64,000 nt of DNA from Colias croceus (Eukaryota; Arthropoda; Insecta; Lepidoptera; Pieridae). The stretch covers positions 1,312,001 through 1,376,000 of the forward strand of contig NC_059551.1 of NCBI RefSeq assembly GCF_905220415.1, read 5' to 3'. The notes beneath the pieces are model-generated. The model saw only the letters and a program-made list of their open reading frames with translations. It searched no databases and was not told where the DNA came from. Below, piece after piece: positions 31,979-44,382 of the stretch (positions within the stretch are counted from its first letter, which is position 1; every line of letters starts with the position of its first letter). The translations under genes and the position numbers were made by a program.

Positions 31979-33823
31979 CGAGGATTCGGTTTAATTTTCC
32001 ATAAACAGCGAACACGGTGTAAATAATTCCTATTATTAGGTGTGGATAGAATTTCTGTGAGGCTTATTGTGCATGCAATTCTATTGCAAAATTCGGTTTT
32101 GCCCTTGTTATATTTGATGCGTGTCACGAATCACGATAGGTGCTACACGTTCCAGAATTAATTGTGTTTATACATATCTATATCGATTATTTTTGATACT
32201 CAATCAATCCTTACGTGTAATATGTAATTTAATTCATTTTTTTCTTAAAGACATCGGCGTCTTTTAGTAGAATAGAAACTTATTACTTATTATTATCTCA
32301 TCATTATTTTTCAACTGTCTCAAAACAGATGAAAGATTGAGCAGTACACTTGAGATTTGAGATGGAAAGTTTTTTCAAATATCCCAGAAAGGTATTAAAC
32401 AATAACAAGTTATCTACAAAAAAATATTCGCATATTTTAAGGACTTTTTTTGCAGTCGTACCCAGCTTAAAGCTTTAGAGTGTTTTACATAGGTAATGTT
32501 TGATATTTGTAACCAAATCACAACAAGTACCATTTAACACGTATGAAAGCTGAACCTAGTACAAATCCAGAATAATTAAGTGTATGGTTCGGACATTTTG
32601 TAGCAGTTTCAATATGTAACTAGCTTTGAAACTCGTTGATTAAAATTCGGCCCACGTCAGAACATTGACACAGCGCTGTGGTTAAGGAAATTTCGAATTA
32701 ATTGAACCTGTTTTTGTTGCTATTTTAGTAAAGGTGTAATGTATGAAATGGCATTATAATTTTTACAAAATCTAAGATAATTATTTTTGTTTTGATATCA
32801 TTTTTATTATATTGATTAATAACTTGGCTAGTTTCACATGAGTTGTTTTTTTTTTTATTTAAGCGCCTACTCAATTTTTCAGCATATCAAACTATAATAA
32901 AATATAGCTTTTGGATAGCAGAATAGGAACCTAAAGAAAACTTTCCCCGAAATAGTATTTATTATATTCAAAATCGATTAAGCTACTCATTAATATAAGA
33001 GAGTTTATTTTTTTAATCATAAAATCTTTCTTTTCACTCTACCATTCTATTATTTAACACACGTCCAATAAAACTAAATATGCAATATAATATTCCCAAA
33101 TAACATACATCGATCCATTACCCCGTAACGTCCCGAGTCCCAAATTGGAACGGTTTGAATACAAAACGTTGGACGCAAAGACAATTTGGGCCAGTTTAGC
33201 CCCGAGTATTGTTCAATTTTACACACCATTGCCTTATGTCCAGATAGAAGTCAATTTGCCTAAAAGCGAGTTACTTGCCCGGAATAATTTTATCGGAAGA
33301 CGATGCAGCTACCTATGTGTCTGAATATATTATGTGTATATTGTAGGTATTTATCGACGTTATGTAAAATGGTTATTGTGAATTTAAATCGTTTGTTCGC
33401 ATGGTTTATGAGATGACAGATATGAGTTTTTTTTTTGTATTTAAGTAAATGCATTATGAATGAATGTAAAAAAAAGCTCAAATAAATAACAAAAAGGCAG
33501 TTGGCGTTTATGTTATAAATTGGAATAACTATGAGTTTCATATTTCCAATCTGTATTTTTTTTTCTTTGAAATACTCTTCCAAATTCGGGATATTATATT
33601 CAATTTAATAAACTTACTCCATAATTTATAAATACCTGTTATAGCTCACGCATAATGGCATGATAAAAACTAACACATTGCAAGTACAAGTCACATAGGG
33701 ACAACTTAAAGTAAAGCACTCTACATTAAAAGCTTAATGCTTACTTGTTTACGAAATAAACTAAAGAGTTAAGACAAACAATAACATATTGTCACAACTA
33801 CAAGGTAACTGTTAGTAGGAACT
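31979..33823. other. Intergenic, no gene seen
   Basis: AT-rich DNA with poly(T) runs. A GC-richer block at 33115-33295 (CCCCGTAACGTCCCGAGTCC...) stands out by composition but gives no coding frame. Confidence 0.4.
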
Positions 33824-33997
33824 GGGGCCGTAATGACCTATTATTTTCAGACAGTTTACGTCGTGAATTGAACTGACTGGCAAATTCATGTAATACCATA
33901 ATTAACCATGACTGGTTATTGAGATCATAATAATATGAATTTGCCAGTCAGTTCAATTCACAGCGTAATCTGTCTGGAAACAACATAATACGGCCCC
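33824..33997. mobile_element. MITE with ~67-bp terminal inverted repeats
   Basis: GGGGCCGTAATGACC at the left mirrors GGCCCC at the right, and the inner arms AATTGAACTGACTGGCAAAT / ATTTGCCAGTCAGTTCAATT pair exactly. The total is 174 bp with a short AT-rich loop. The target duplication is not evident. Confidence 0.75.
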
Positions 33998-35059
33998 TGA
34001 AACGAAACGCATGGAATGACCTTATGATATGGAAACACGACTAGAATACTCTACTAAATACATAAATAACCTTATAAAATATTTATTATATTTCTTTAAT
34101 CAAACAGATTGAAACTCATTTCCAAAACTAAACATAACATTTACAAATAAATTGCTACAAAAATAAAGCTTAAAGATATGTAAAACCATTAAAACTAAGA
34201 GCGGTTCGCTATAACATTATAATGTCCGACACGCCCTTAGCCGTTATGACATGCAATGAATTTTAACAACCCTCCGCTCCTGATTTAAATAAACCGTACA
34301 CAAGTTATCTAAATTGCTGTTTCAACTCTACAATTTAAGGTAAGTATAATTTGGTTTAACACAAGTATAGCATCCGATCTATTTAAAGTTCTTCACTAAC
34401 GTGATATAAAACAAGTTTTCAGAAAGTGATAACCCAAAGTGATGACCCATAATAAATTATCATATTTCCTATTAAAACTGATAAACCCCTGATGAAAACA
34501 AAATCTGCAAAGCAATGTCACATGGTATGCAAAATATTTTTCTTCTAAACTTAAGTAATTTACAACGACCGAAATTACTTGCACGTAGTAACTATCTAAT
34601 CTGTACTACTTATAGCTATAATAATAATATTAGTAGTTCATAAACTCAATGACTTTAGTATAGTCCAAAGTCCAAACCATACGCTTAATTAGTTTGAGCA
34701 TTTCGGCAAACATCAAGCCAGCCATACATCAAAACTGTCCAATTTATTATATTAATTAGCAATAAGTTGTTTGCATCTGTTTAATCCTTAGTTATTGTCA
34801 AGTGATCTATCTATTTGTTTAATAATATACCTACTAATAATAATTAATAACTTGTCCCAGTATATTTAATATATTTTTATACATTTTTTTGCTCCTCTCC
34901 ATTACGGTATAAAGCGAACAATTAGTACTTAAATAAATAAAACGGAAAGACCACTATGGAGGTTATTATAGGTAATTTATGTTAGTGATTATTATTTGGT
35001 ACTATATTTTAAACTAATTCACTGCTTCTCATTTTTTATAATCTCCTTTTATCTTAGTA

Positions 35060-35242
35060 ATAGCGCTTCTTCTGCTTCGCCCGCTTTATCTAAAACCTAA
35101 AAAATTATATTATACTAAAACCTTCCTCGATAATCACTCTATCTATTAAAAAAAACCACATCAAAATCCGTTGCGTAGTTTCAAAGATTTAAGCATATAC
35201 ATAGGGACAGAGAAAACGACTTTGTTTTATACTATGTAGTGA
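35060..35242 (-). mobile_element. Helitron-like element, family D (3' end degraded)
   Basis: It ends TACTATGTAGTGA, the inverse of the family D start TCACTACATAGTA, and contains AAATCCGTTGCGTAGTTTCA. The CTAG end is lost. Confidence 0.6.
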
Positions 35243-36378
35243 TATAAAACTTCTAGTTCTTCTTTATCGTTTTCCTTATTTTCTCATTGAATTCTTTAAA
35301 AATAAAATAATTTCAATAACATTCTAATGTAATCGACGTTCCCGTGAAATTAGTTTACAGTTTTACTATTTATGCTAAGTTTAAACCAACACCATTCACG
35401 ATGCAAATTACAAGAAAAGTTACCGTCGCCGGTAAATAGTTAATTTAAGATGGGATCAAAGGACTTAAAATGGATCTATGTTCACTGTAATAACTGTCAA
35501 GATTAAAAGCAAATATTTGTATAGTTTTGGGAAAGTAATTCGGGGATTACAAATTATTATGCTAATATTTTTCCCTCCTCTATCCCGATGACGTCATACT
35601 TCTGCCCCTATGGTCCGAGATTTCAGAATATACATGACATCTGGTGGTCCTGGGAACGTTATTTTTAGTGGGAAATATTGCATAGATACCCACGTGCCCC
35701 CGGAGAAGGAGCCGTGGGTATTGTTGTTCTTACCGACTAAAACCCGTCTGTTTTCCGTCGAGCCGCTTTAATGATGGGGCCGCGGGTGTAGGGTTCGAAT
35801 TCTTCGGCCCTTAATACAATTTCTGATTTCAAGACTAGTGTCAATAGATACCCACGAAGAAGGTCTACCACCACTGCTAATCTTCTTTTAGTATTGACAG
35901 TTATTCCAGCCGGAAATTAATTAAAAAAAATACATAAAAGGAAGCATCAGTTATCAGAATTATTAAATTAAAATTTGCTCTTATTGAAACGGGTACTCCA
36001 GCTTTCTTACAGCCATAGATAACATCTAAAAGTTTTCTAATAACAATCCTGAACTTCATCAGTTCCTCTCGATAACAACTCAACTCTAATCTGTGCTTTC
36101 AAACTTACACAAACAATAATTGATAAAAAATGTCTGACGTTTGACAGACATTAATTGTTCGGAATTCGAAATTCTATTTTTAATATAGAAAACTCCTTCG
36201 ACTTTCGTTTAATTAAATGTCTTCTAATTTTGAAAGTTTTCCTTTTTGTTTCAGTTTTAAATTCATTAACTGAGTCCTGTGCTTTTGTTTCGACTTTCGA
36301 GTGTTTGGTATATGTCACAATAGCATATTGAGAAAAACATAACATTTGAAATTTCATTATCATTATTTTTATATGTAA
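35243..36378. other. Intergenic, with a GC-richer repeat-like block
   Basis: 35570-35880 contains ATACCCACG twice (about 35688 and 35850) in the same orientation plus its inverse CGTGGGTAT at 35712, suggesting remains of an unidentified element. No coding frame found. Confidence 0.35.
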
Positions 36379-36379
36379 C

Positions 36380-36650
36380 TAGCAAACCCAGCGAACTCCA
36401 TTTCGCCACCTTATGTTTAAATACCACCTTCATAGTTTAAACACCAAACCAAACGAAGTTACATAAGGCGCTGTATGTGAAAAATGATTTTCCCGGTTTT
36501 TCCGCTTTTCTGTTGAAATATTTCCTGAATTTTCTTTGCTACAAACCTCACGGAGCCAGAGACCTTTCCAACGATTGCAAATCCGTGGAAATCGGTTCGT
36601 GCGTTCTGGAGTCAGGAAGGAAAACCCGACTTATTTTTATATAGTAGCTT
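36380..36650 (-). mobile_element. Probable Helitron-like or LINE-tail repeat
   Basis: It starts ACTAGCAAACCCAGCGAACT and contains AAATCGGTTCGTGCGTTCTG and AAGGAAAACCCGACTTATTT, phrases I recognise from an abundant insect repeat. The right end, TTTTTATATAGTAG, is only approximate. Confidence 0.5.
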
Positions 36651-37418
36651 ATGTTGCTGACTCTTCCAAGACTCTACTGACGATATTAGTCCTCCTGTCT
36701 CTCCCAAAATATGAAGATGAAAATCAAAACTTATATGTATTGGAAATATGTGACTAAGAGATAGGAAAATGCAATTATTTTGTCATCTAACGTAACCTTA
36801 ATTTAATGTAAAATCGTGCCTGCAAAACAAACTTTGTAATTATGAATAACTATTTAAAATGTATCTTTAAAATTTGTAAAATACACTTTCTATGTTAAAA
36901 TTAGCATATTTATCATACAAATTACTCGTATATTATAAGTACCGTAAGCACCCAAGCTTGATCTATCTGTTCATTAAAAACCATATAAAAACGATCTCCC
37001 GGAAGAAAGAAGCTAAAAACTTCAAGAAAAGAGTAAGTTAGCAAAGTAATAACGCCAACGTACAAAGTAATTAATCAAAATGCAGTTCAAAAGTAAAATT
37101 TAATTTGTCATAAAGGGTGAAATTTCTCAGTGAAAAATTTTATAAGTTTCCCAAGTGTTCACCTTTGTGCGCACGGCAATTAATTTTCTCTTTTATAGAC
37201 GTATACAAAGTTGTTAGGATTATTGTTAAGTTTCATTGTTCGTTGTAAATAGCATAGTATTTATTTATTTATTTATTTATTTGGAGATCTTACAGAAACA
37301 ATTAAACCCGTGTAATATATAAATTAATGACATACAATGGTAACATTAACAATTGTTTCCTCTACGTCTCACAGTGAACATAAATAGAAAAAGTAAAAGA
37401 AAAAAAAAACTCACTTGT

Positions 37419-39027
37419 GGGTATGACCGCGAAAAATTGTACCGTTACATTCATGACATCATAACAAACGTTACATACATGACTGAATGTTACTTACATG
37501 ACCATTATAAAGCTTAGTACATATAACAGTCATCTTTTCTTCCTAGCATTAAAAAATTAACGTCGACTCGGTGTCTCACACTCACACGACAGGAAAAAAT
37601 GGAGATAAAGGTAAAACCAATTCATATCATAAAATAATGAATTAAAACAAAAAGATGCATATAAATCAAAATTGTATTGAAAAAAATTGATTTTTTTCCC
37701 GCTATTTATTCTTTTCTGAATTTTTCATTTGTAGTTCTTTATATTTCTCGGGATTTTGAACTTGTAACTTCCCTCGATATTTTTTTGCCTTTCGGCATTC
37801 GTCAACGCCAACTGTAATTTGATCTTCTCATCTGAAAAAAAAAATTAAAAAACCCGACTGACACTGCAAATTCATAACACGCAGTCGGAGGCTACACGGC
37901 TACAAAATATTATCCTCCTTTTAACCGCAGTCGGGTTATAATATATATATAGTTATATAGACAATGATATTCTAGAGATAAATACCAATCCGATGATACC
38001 TTGCACATCAAAATCTATCCAGCCGTTTAGATTTGAAAACGTTATCCTTTTTTTATGCGCAGACGGGTAAAATATAAAAAAAATATATATAGACAATGAT
38101 ATTTTAGACCAATCCAATGATATCTTGCGCATCAAAATCCGTTCAGCCGCTTAGATTTGAAAATATTTCGCGCAATTTTTTAATAGACATATGTGTTCTA
38201 AGCCTAACAATATGTCATGACTGTAACGTAACACATTTCGTTACACATCGTTATAATCATGACAAAAAATGCGTGCGACATAACCTTAAATTAAAATTAC
38301 TTCTCGATTGTGAATGCTAAGACCCACGAAGTAGTCTGATTCTTTAGTTTTATAGTAAACCTACGTAAAGATTTATAATATTATGACAGAATATATATAC
38401 TTACCTCGCAATCGAACACTTTAAAAACACTTTTTTCGAGCGACAAATCTCACATCAACACAAAAGATCATTTCTCTCAAAGAAAAAAAAGGGTGCCTTT
38501 GTTTTTTAAATGTTGCCAGCATGCCAATAGTGTTGCCACTCAAGAAAATTAGAGAAGGATTCTGATAATTCTCATATTATGGCAGTTAGAGACGTTACAT
38601 ACGTGACGTTACACACGTATAAAAAAAGTGGACAGTTTTTAAAATAATCATAAAAAATCCATTAAGGCCTTGTGCATTAAAAGATTTTTATGTACATGTT
38701 GAATAAGAATCGAATAACTTAAATTTTTCATAAAAATGCGAGGCAGTCATACCATTTCGTAGGGGTTATCAGTTTTTGTCACAAGGGTGTTAGGTGGACA
38801 AATATTTTTTGTATGGAAATAAAAGTGAGGCCGGTAAAAAAAATATAAAATAAAATATTTCTGCAAGAGATAAATTGAGTTTTATGAAATAATCTAAAAG
38901 AACACAAGCATACCTTTTATTACATATCTAAAAAAGCACTTATTGTCAAAAAATGTTGATGCCATATGAGAAATAAAATGGGAACATTGAAAAAATGACT
39001 CATGTACAATTTTTCGCGGTTATACCC
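37419..39027. mobile_element. TIR DNA transposon inserted in the LINE tail, TTGT target duplication
   Basis: GGGTATGACCGCGAAAAATT at the left is mirrored at 39004-39027 (23 of 24 bases). TTGT occurs on both sides (37415-37418 and 39028-39031), and the uninterrupted target (CTCACTTGTACAATAATTG) survives in the other LINE 3' UTR copy at 39752. Subterminal CGTTACATACATGAC-like repeats occur near both ends, and a ~75-bp segment is duplicated (37959-38045 and 38091-38163). No transposase ORF. A 4-bp duplication would suit Sola-like elements, but the class is open. Confidence 0.75.
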
Positions 39028-39151
39028 TTGTACAATAATTGATAGGTATCTGTTGCAAGGGAGCCAAATACTTAAAACTAACACAGATTTCTGAAATATT
39101 AAACTAAGGAAAGCATTAACTAAGCATGTACATTATCCAACGTTAGAAAAA

Positions 39152-39736
39152 TTATACATATAATTGGCTAATTGTACATTTGAAACTATATCGGGAGCAT
39201 GAAAACATATCTATTTCATTCAGTTTGTCATTGTGTAAGACACACATTCTGTGAAGTGGCGCGCGTTGTCCTGCGTTGGTTCTGGTATGTTGTAAATGGA
39301 AAAGACATTTCGAACGAGTTGGTCGCGAAGGCACACGAAAGGACAAGTCGGCTAGTAAGTTCGAAGAATCAATTTCACCCACGCAAATGCTTCTTAAAGT
39401 GACAGCATCAGTTACTGAACGTCTGTTGGTCAAGGACATCATGTTATATTTTTCTAAGAGTTGGTTGTATGAGCATTTGGGAGAGCATAAGCGATAGTTA
39501 AGTGTGCGCAGAAACTTCTCCTGTATCATTTCCAATTTATTTACATAGCAATTATAAAATGGATTCCATATAGGAGATACATAATCGAGGTGTGATCTAA
39601 CTAATGATTGGTAGAGGCAAATAAATGTGTCCTTTCGTCTGAAATTCTTAGTAATTCGAGTGATGAAACCTAACATACGGTAAGCTTTCTTTAATATGTA
39701 GTCAATATGTACGTCCATTGTGAGTTTAGCATCAAG
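39152..39736 (-). pseudogene. LINE reverse transcriptase C-terminal region
   Basis: The minus-strand frame opens LDAKLTMDVHIDYILKKAYR and continues with LGFITRITKNF, LVRSHLDYVSPIWNP and IQEKFLRTLNYR, the thumb and C-terminal region of a jockey/CR1-type reverse transcriptase. It follows directly, in sense, from the fragment at 39875-40323 once the inserted 3' UTR piece is ignored. Confidence 0.8.
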
Positions 39737-39874
39737 AAAAAAAAAAACTCACTTGTACAATAATTGATAGGTATCTGTTGCAAGGGAGCCAAATACTTAA
39801 AACTAACACAGATTTCTGAAATATTAAACTAAGGAAAGCATTAACTAAGCATGTACATTATAAGATGTACATTA
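39737..39874 (-). mobile_element. Self-inserted LINE 3' UTR fragment
   Basis: 39752-39864 repeats 39028-39136 almost exactly and ends on an A-run (plus strand), like the tail at 37400. It splits the reverse transcriptase ORF between RDLGL and LDAKLT, so it inserted after the host copy. Confidence 0.7.
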
Positions 39875-40323
39875 TAGGCCTAAATCACGAATAGTAGAAT
39901 CGGTATCAAGAATGTGTTCTCCTAGTTTAAATTTTGATGGAATAATATTTATATTTTTAGTAAAACGGACATGTTTGCATTTATTGTAAGATAGGTATAG
40001 CTTATTGTGTTTGCAGTATTCGCTAAACCTATCAAGGTCATCTTGTATAAGACGAATGTCATTTTTATTTGATATGGAAGAATATATTTTTAAGTCGTCG
40101 GCATATAATTGAAATTTTGAGTGTTTAAAGCAACTGGAGATATCATTAATAAATATAGTGAAGAGCAAAGGGCCGAGAATAGATCCTTGCGGAATACCAG
40201 ATGTTACAACTACTGGAGAAGATTTAAAACCGTTCATTACTACCACCTGGACACGATTTTGTAAATATGAAGAAAACCAGCGGAAAAGATTGCCTTTTAT
40301 GCCATTGAAGGACAATTTTTTAA
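39875..40323 (-). pseudogene. LINE reverse transcriptase palm fragment
   Basis: It contains FSSYLQNRVQVV, SGIPQGSILGPLLFTIFIND and FQLYADDLKIY, the conserved blocks with the YADD catalytic motif. It lacks everything upstream of the GI-x-G-N-L-x-x-W block, so it cannot be functional. Confidence 0.85.
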
Positions 40324-40653
40324 AGTAATTGAAAATAAGGTGCGTTTATTAAATAGGTGTTACGGTATTTAGTTAGATATTAAAACATCGAAAGTAAGGA
40401 ATGTGGTAAAAGTACACGAAACTAGTTCTCTATGAAAGAACTTTTTCAATGCATCAAAAGGCAGGGCTTATTATGAAATTTGAAACATATTTCGATATCT
40501 TCGATAAATATCGGTGCAACTGCAGTACATTTAAATAAAAAGTGTGGTAGTTTATACGCCAGTTAAACGGGTAAAGCCAAGACCAGTTAAAACCCAAAAA
40601 CATCTGATTTACAGGCAATAAATTTTTAAACTTCGTTCATTTGATACTGAAAA

Positions 40654-43156
40654 ATGCAATTGCAAGTAAATCACGATACTCAATCAATCTCTTTAATTAA
40701 TGATTTTCAGCGAAAAGAAGTCATGAATATTAAGGGAATGTTAACTAAATTTTACGAGTCTATTCGCAAATTTGGGCCAGATCACTGTGGGTTGGAGGAG
40801 ATGATATCCAATGTTAATGTTTTAATGAGATACAATGGTGTTAACATTGATAAAAGGGAAACGAAGCGTAAGTAAAATTTCAATCTATCAAGAAAAATCA
40901 GTACTGATATTGAATATTAATATATTATAAATGATAGGATTTCAGTAAGGTCGTATTAATAAGAAATTGCTGTTTTCTACTACCCGGGCCTTGCTCGTAG
41001 TCTGATGCTTTACCATAACGATGATCTGTGCAGAAACCAACTACTAAGGGGGTCGTAATATTATGTTTTACGATAGTAATTAAAAGGCCACAGGCATTTT
41101 TAAAGCAATGTTACTCTGGAGCAGGGAAAAAGATTGTTGAAGTCATAGTATATAATTGGTTAAAAATGTATACAGCCTTGAGATCATTATAATTGTGTGT
41201 AGATAATGTGGACATTAGACTGAAAATTTCAGAATTTGTATTAACTCAAAGTATTTTTCTCCCTTTTAGCAATACCAATCTTCGTTTACTTCTTGATTAT
41301 CGTCGGATTCGTGTGCTACTACTACGTATACCTATTCTCAATGTTGTGGTGTACCTTCGTGTTATATCCTCGTACTGGATACTTCATAGGATCTATTATC
41401 GTGTTCTCTATAGGATCCTACAGCGAATCTTGCGCTATCCGGTTCCTTTTTATTGTCATTAACAGGTTAATGTCTGTTTTAAATTTTACTTTTGCTCTGT
41501 AAGCATTTTCTAATATTACATTTAAAAAAATTAAAGCTTGGAGTACGAAATTCTTGAATTCTGCAGATCTTTTAATTATACATACTTACTAAAAGATTTA
41601 GAATGCTTTGAGCACAGTTTTTCATCTCGCATCTTCTTCTTCTTCATCGCAGAATGTTTATTTCATACAATCTAGCGCTTCACAGGAAATTGATAAGAGA
41701 TGTCGTGGAAGTATATCGACTCTGCAATGATCAAGTTCCACCGGACAGTCGATTTTCCCGAAACATACTGAAACATTTGAGGATAGTCAAGAAGCGAGCC
41801 ACAATCATTTGGCTAGGATTGATAATAAATGCCTATATTTATCTGGTTCTACCATTTTTTCGGCCAGGGAAGCAGTTTGCGGAAAACAGACTTATTATTT
41901 TTGGTAAGTAAATATCCTTTGGCTTTCAAAACATTTTTGAATGTTATAAGAAAAGAAAAGTTACTCTTATTTATATCTCTACAAATCTTAGTTAATTACT
42001 GTATTTACATCTAAATTTTTTAACGTATCTATACATATAATAAATCTGTAGAAGGGTCAATTCTGTACATTGAAAATATTGAAAAAATAAATACCAGGTG
42101 GTGTTACTGGATCGATACCAAACCCAAATATGTGATTAAATCAATTTTTGTCTGTCTGTCTGTCTTTCTGTCTGTCTGTCTGTCTGTATGTGAAGGCATC
42201 ACGTAAAAACTAACGGTTCGATTTCGATGAAACTTGGTATAATTATACCTTATTATCCTGGGCATAAAATAGGATACTTTTTATCCCGGAAAAATACGTA
42301 GAAAAAAAATAAATTTTTCCGCGCAGACGGAGTCGCGGGCGGAAGCTAGTAAATAATATGATTGAAATCCTCTTTGACGATTCAATAGATTAGATCATTA
42401 AAATTAGGGTCATATCGTGTATCTTAGTGTTTTTCAACATTCCACACTTTAACTAGTTCTATATTTTCAGGACTGGATCCTATGACCGTGTCCCCAAATT
42501 ACGAAATATCACAGTCAATGATTTGCATGGCTATACCAACGCTATCACACAGCCTTGCTAACTGCATGGTATTAGTAATCATTTTGTATGGTTACACAGA
42601 AGCCCAGCTTCTATCTCTGAGTGAGGAACTCCTCTGTATGTGGGATGACGCAGAAGTAAGTTACCAAGAAACTGTCCACGAAGAAACCATGACAAAAGTG
42701 CAATTCATAAACACCTTTGTGCAGCAGAGATTAAGGTTCATAATCAAACTTCACGTTGACAATATGACGATGCTGAAACGACTCGAGAATGTCCTTCGAG
42801 TCAGCATGGCTCTGGAATTCCTTGTTCTCATGGCTGGGTTAATAGCCGAACTTCTTGGAGGTATCGAAAATACGTTTCTGCAGATACCGTTTACATTCGC
42901 GCAAATCTTCATGAACTGTTACTTGGGACAGAAGATAATAAATGCAAGCAATAGTTTTGAGACAGCTGTATACAATTGCAGATGGGAGAATTTCAATAAA
43001 TCTAATATGAAAACCGTTCTAATAATGTTACAGAACTCACAGAAGACGTTGCAACTTTCTGCAGGTGGAGTCGCTATATTGGGATTCGAGTGTTTGATGA
43101 CAGTGATAAAATCCTGCTACTCCTTCTATACAACTCTGCAGTCTACACTTAAATAA
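40654..43156 (+). CDS. Odorant receptor (7tm_6), gene 1 of tandem pair
   Basis: Four exons: 40654-40867, 41270-41465, 41686-41903, 42471-43156 (about 437 residues; phases 1, 2, 1). Insect odorant receptors are seven-helix ligand-gated channel subunits working with Orco in sensory neurons. The C-terminus shows the family pattern: QNSQKTLQLSAGGVAILGFE, then KSCYSFYTTLQS. Hydrophobic helices are visible in exons 2-4. Exon 3 could start 33 nt earlier at 41653 in the same frame; I chose 41686 because it aligns exactly with the paralogue at 50377-52712. The last intron contains a Helitron-like element (42028-42349). An AATAAA overlaps the stop region. Gustatory-receptor identity is less likely given the C-terminal motif. 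Confidence 0.85.
42028..42349 (+). mobile_element. Helitron-like element, family C, in receptor intron
   Basis: TCTATACATATAATAAATCT to GCGGGCGGAAG then CTAG|T, containing a CTGTC microsatellite. It is the plus-orientation twin of 14954-15282. Confidence 0.72.
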
Positions 43157-44119
43157 ATATTGATAATAATCTGCACTCTTATAAAGTTTTTTTTATTATT
43201 ATATATCATAGTGCTTTGATCTGACACACCTGACACACCTTCTAACTACACCTCTTAGTATAAACTCTCTTCAGAATTCATAGCATTACTTCAGTTTTTT
43301 CTGCCTGAAATGTTATGGTGAACAGGTAAGAATAATAAAAATGGTTGAAAATAAATAAAGACAACTTAAGGCATACGCATAATGTAAAAGGAATAAAATA
43401 ATTAAATGGCATTTCTGAAGTGAATTATCATTTTATAATCATTGTTTCAAAATGCCAATCGGTTTAACTTATATAAAAGCTTTTTTTACACAAAATGAGA
43501 TCTCTTGAAACAAAAAATTGTTTGGCTTTCACAAATTTCCTGTTTCAAAATTGCTTTTCTGACCTTAGTATGTAAATTTTTCAATCAAGCATCAAATTTT
43601 CAGCGAAACAATGAACACGTAAAGCGGTTTATTATTTTGCCACAGAATCAATATTGTTTTATATTCTGTGCTATTTTTGTCCTTTTACAAATAAACGGCT
43701 AGTTGAGTTGGCAGTTTTTGAGCAGTATTAACATTTCAGTTTTGTAAATTTTAGAGGCTATTATTAAGGGGATATATTCATAGTTCATACCATAAAGCCA
43801 AAGCAATATGTAATGCTAATAAGTCTACATAAGACATCGTATCCAATAAAATTTATAAAAAAAAACTTAATAAATGATATGAGTCATTAATTATTATTAA
43901 AGATGATAAGAAATCTTTTCCATTTCACGGAACAACGAAATGATGCGTGTATTCCCCTTACAGTGAATTTACAACAAACGAACACAGAGTTAGTGCTAGA
44001 GCTAGAGCAAGAGAATAATGCTCTACGCCTGTTTACACTAAAAAAAAATGAAATTGTTAATGCACCGTAAACCGATTAATATTCATAAACATCAAAACAA
44101 CATTCGTCTTTTATAATAA
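43157..44119. other. Receptor 1 3' flank, no further gene
   Basis: AT-rich with several AATAAA motifs (for example near 43352). A few GC-neutral stretches but no exon-like frame with splice sites. Confidence 0.4.
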
Positions 44120-44382
44120 ATAATAATAATAAATATTTCAGGACAATTTTCACACACGGCACGATCTGATCCATCATACTAAGCTTTCGCTTGTGTTGTG
44201 GTAACCAGATGGCTGATAAACATACAAATATAATTTTAAATAAATACATAATGTAGATAATTAACACCCAGACACAGAGCAAACATCTATGTTCATCACA
44301 CAAATATTTGCCCCGGTGGGAATCGAACCCACGACCTCTGGCTTTGAAGGCAGGGCACCAACCAAGCCAACCGGTCAGTCAA
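44120..44382 (-). mobile_element. tRNA-derived SINE
   Basis: The minus-strand head is tRNA-like, with an A box TGGCTTGGTTGGT (44358-44370) and B box GGGTTCGATT (44321-44330), followed by a body containing TGTGTCTGGGTGTTAATTAT and a tail of TTATTATTATTATTTATT. The body matches a SINE family I recognise as common in Lepidoptera. The tRNA part does not fold into a complete tRNA gene. Confidence 0.8.

Larger units (their letters stand above)
37399..40323 (-). mobile_element. 5'-truncated jockey/CR1-type LINE, split by a DNA transposon
   Basis: Minus-strand reverse transcriptase remnants occupy 39152-40323 and the 3' UTR runs to 39028, then resumes at 37399-37418 beyond an inserted 1.6 kb TIR element. 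The element is truncated within the reverse transcriptase domain at about 40323. A ~138-bp piece resembling its own 3' UTR, including an A-run, interrupts the ORF at 39737-39874. Confidence 0.75.

Noticed and set aside
33115..33295. GC-richer block as a possible isolated exon
   Set aside because: Stops occur in all frames within short distance and no splice-site pair bounds an open stretch.
42482..43156. Stand-alone 224-residue gene starting at the Met at 42482
   Set aside because: It is the last exon of odorant receptor 1; the splice acceptor at 42470 and the paralogue show that it continues from exon 3.
40654..43156. Gustatory receptor identity
   Set aside because: The C-terminal SFYTTLQS block and exon pattern fit the odorant receptor family better than the TYxxxxxQF motif of gustatory receptors.
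44321..44382. tRNA gene on the minus strand
   Set aside because: A and B boxes are present, but the acceptor arms do not pair as a full tRNA and the sequence runs into a SINE body and A/T-rich tail.
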